Below are positions 7,199-7,308 of a stretch of 7,308 bases of DNA, in pieces. The stretch spans positions 1-7,308 of the forward strand of contig DASYAN010000219.1 in NCBI GenBank assembly GCA_036501345.1, read 5' to 3'. Origin of the DNA: DASYAN01 sp036501345 (GTDB lineage Bacteria > Chloroflexota > Ktedonobacteria > Ktedonobacterales > Ktedonobacteraceae). Numbering within the stretch: position 1 is the stretch's first letter; each line of letters starts with the position of its first letter. The notes beneath the pieces were generated by a model. The model ran no database searches. It was given only the letters and a program-made list of their open reading frames with translations, and was not told where the DNA came from. Both the position numbers and the translations under genes were made by a program.

Positions 7199-7308
7199 CG
7201 TCTTCTCCTTTTGAAATCTTCTTCCCATTTATGGGGGTCTGGCTCATATGTGATAACAATAAACTGTACCATATTTTCTTCATCTTTTGCAACAACTATA
7301 TGCAATGG
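7195..7308 (-). CDS. DUF4258-like protein, 3' part only (candidate toxin)
   Basis: The minus strand is open from the right edge (7308) to TGA at 7197-7195, giving the last 37 residues: PLHIVVAKDEENMVQFIVIT, then YEPDPHKWEEDFKRRRR. The pattern of a PLH-V strand, a charged turn, a hydrophobic strand ending ITxYEPDP and a W-E-rich tail is what I associate with the C-terminus of DUF4258 proteins. These are small proteins often encoded directly before YgiT-type zinc-finger genes and thought to be MqsR/RelE-like ribonuclease toxins. The stop overlaps the next start (ATGA). The N-terminal half, the promoter and any catalytic residues there are outside the window. The YgiT partner supports the call; activity is not shown. 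Confidence 0.8.
   Translation of the reverse strand, partial: PLHIVVAKDEENMVQFIVITYEPDPHKWEEDFKRRRR
7205..7210 (-). promoter_or_regulatory. Ribosome binding site deciding the start of the YgiT-type gene
   Basis: On the minus strand AAGGAG is followed by 6 nt and then ATG 7198-7196. It lies inside the end of the upstream coding region, as in tightly coupled toxin-antitoxin pairs. Confidence 0.75.

Noticed and set aside
7199..7228. Longer start (ATG 7228) for the YgiT-type gene
   Set aside because: The ten extra residues overlap the DUF4258-like coding end in another frame, while a strong AAGGAG sits 6 nt before ATG 7198.

Overview
This window looks like chromosomal DNA of a medium-GC bacterium. 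The mix of genes resembles what I know of Ktedonobacteria (Chloroflexota): a large, weakly conserved TPR protein, a phosphoketolase, an Ohr peroxidase and a DUF4258/YgiT pair. This placement rests on gene content and general impression only, not on a database search. I see no phage, IS element, CRISPR array, rRNA or tRNA.

Left edge (1-300, minus strand): the first 100 codons of an organic hydroperoxide resistance protein (Ohr, OsmC family), cut by the window edge. From 301 to 820 is an intergenic region lying between ohr and the divergently transcribed transporter. It has a plausible sigma-70-type promoter at 672-699 and a roughly 110-nt leader with a possible stem-loop before the transporter gene. 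A 91-codon open frame in this region (384-659) was not accepted as a gene.

Centre (821-6853, plus strand): a 12-TM major facilitator transporter (821-2068); then, after a 111-nt gap with its own promoter candidate, a 767-residue multidomain protein with C-terminal TPRs (2180-4483); then, only 12 nt later with a strong Shine-Dalgarno, a complete thiamine-diphosphate-dependent phosphoketolase (4496-6853). The TPR gene and phosphoketolase very probably share a transcript. Phosphoketolase makes acetyl phosphate from xylulose-5-P or fructose-6-P. The transporter resembles the FHS (fucose/glucose) type, so a sugar-metabolism theme is possible but unproven.

Right edge (6974-7308, minus strand), convergent with the phosphoketolase: a 74-residue YgiT-type zinc-finger protein, preceded by the last 37 codons of a DUF4258-like protein. 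The two overlap by 4 nt (ATGA). This is the layout of an mqsRA-like toxin-antitoxin module, toxin first. A perfect 10-bp inverted repeat (6890-6931) lies between the convergent genes.

Most of the window is ordinary. The least explained item is the TPR protein and its coupling to phosphoketolase.
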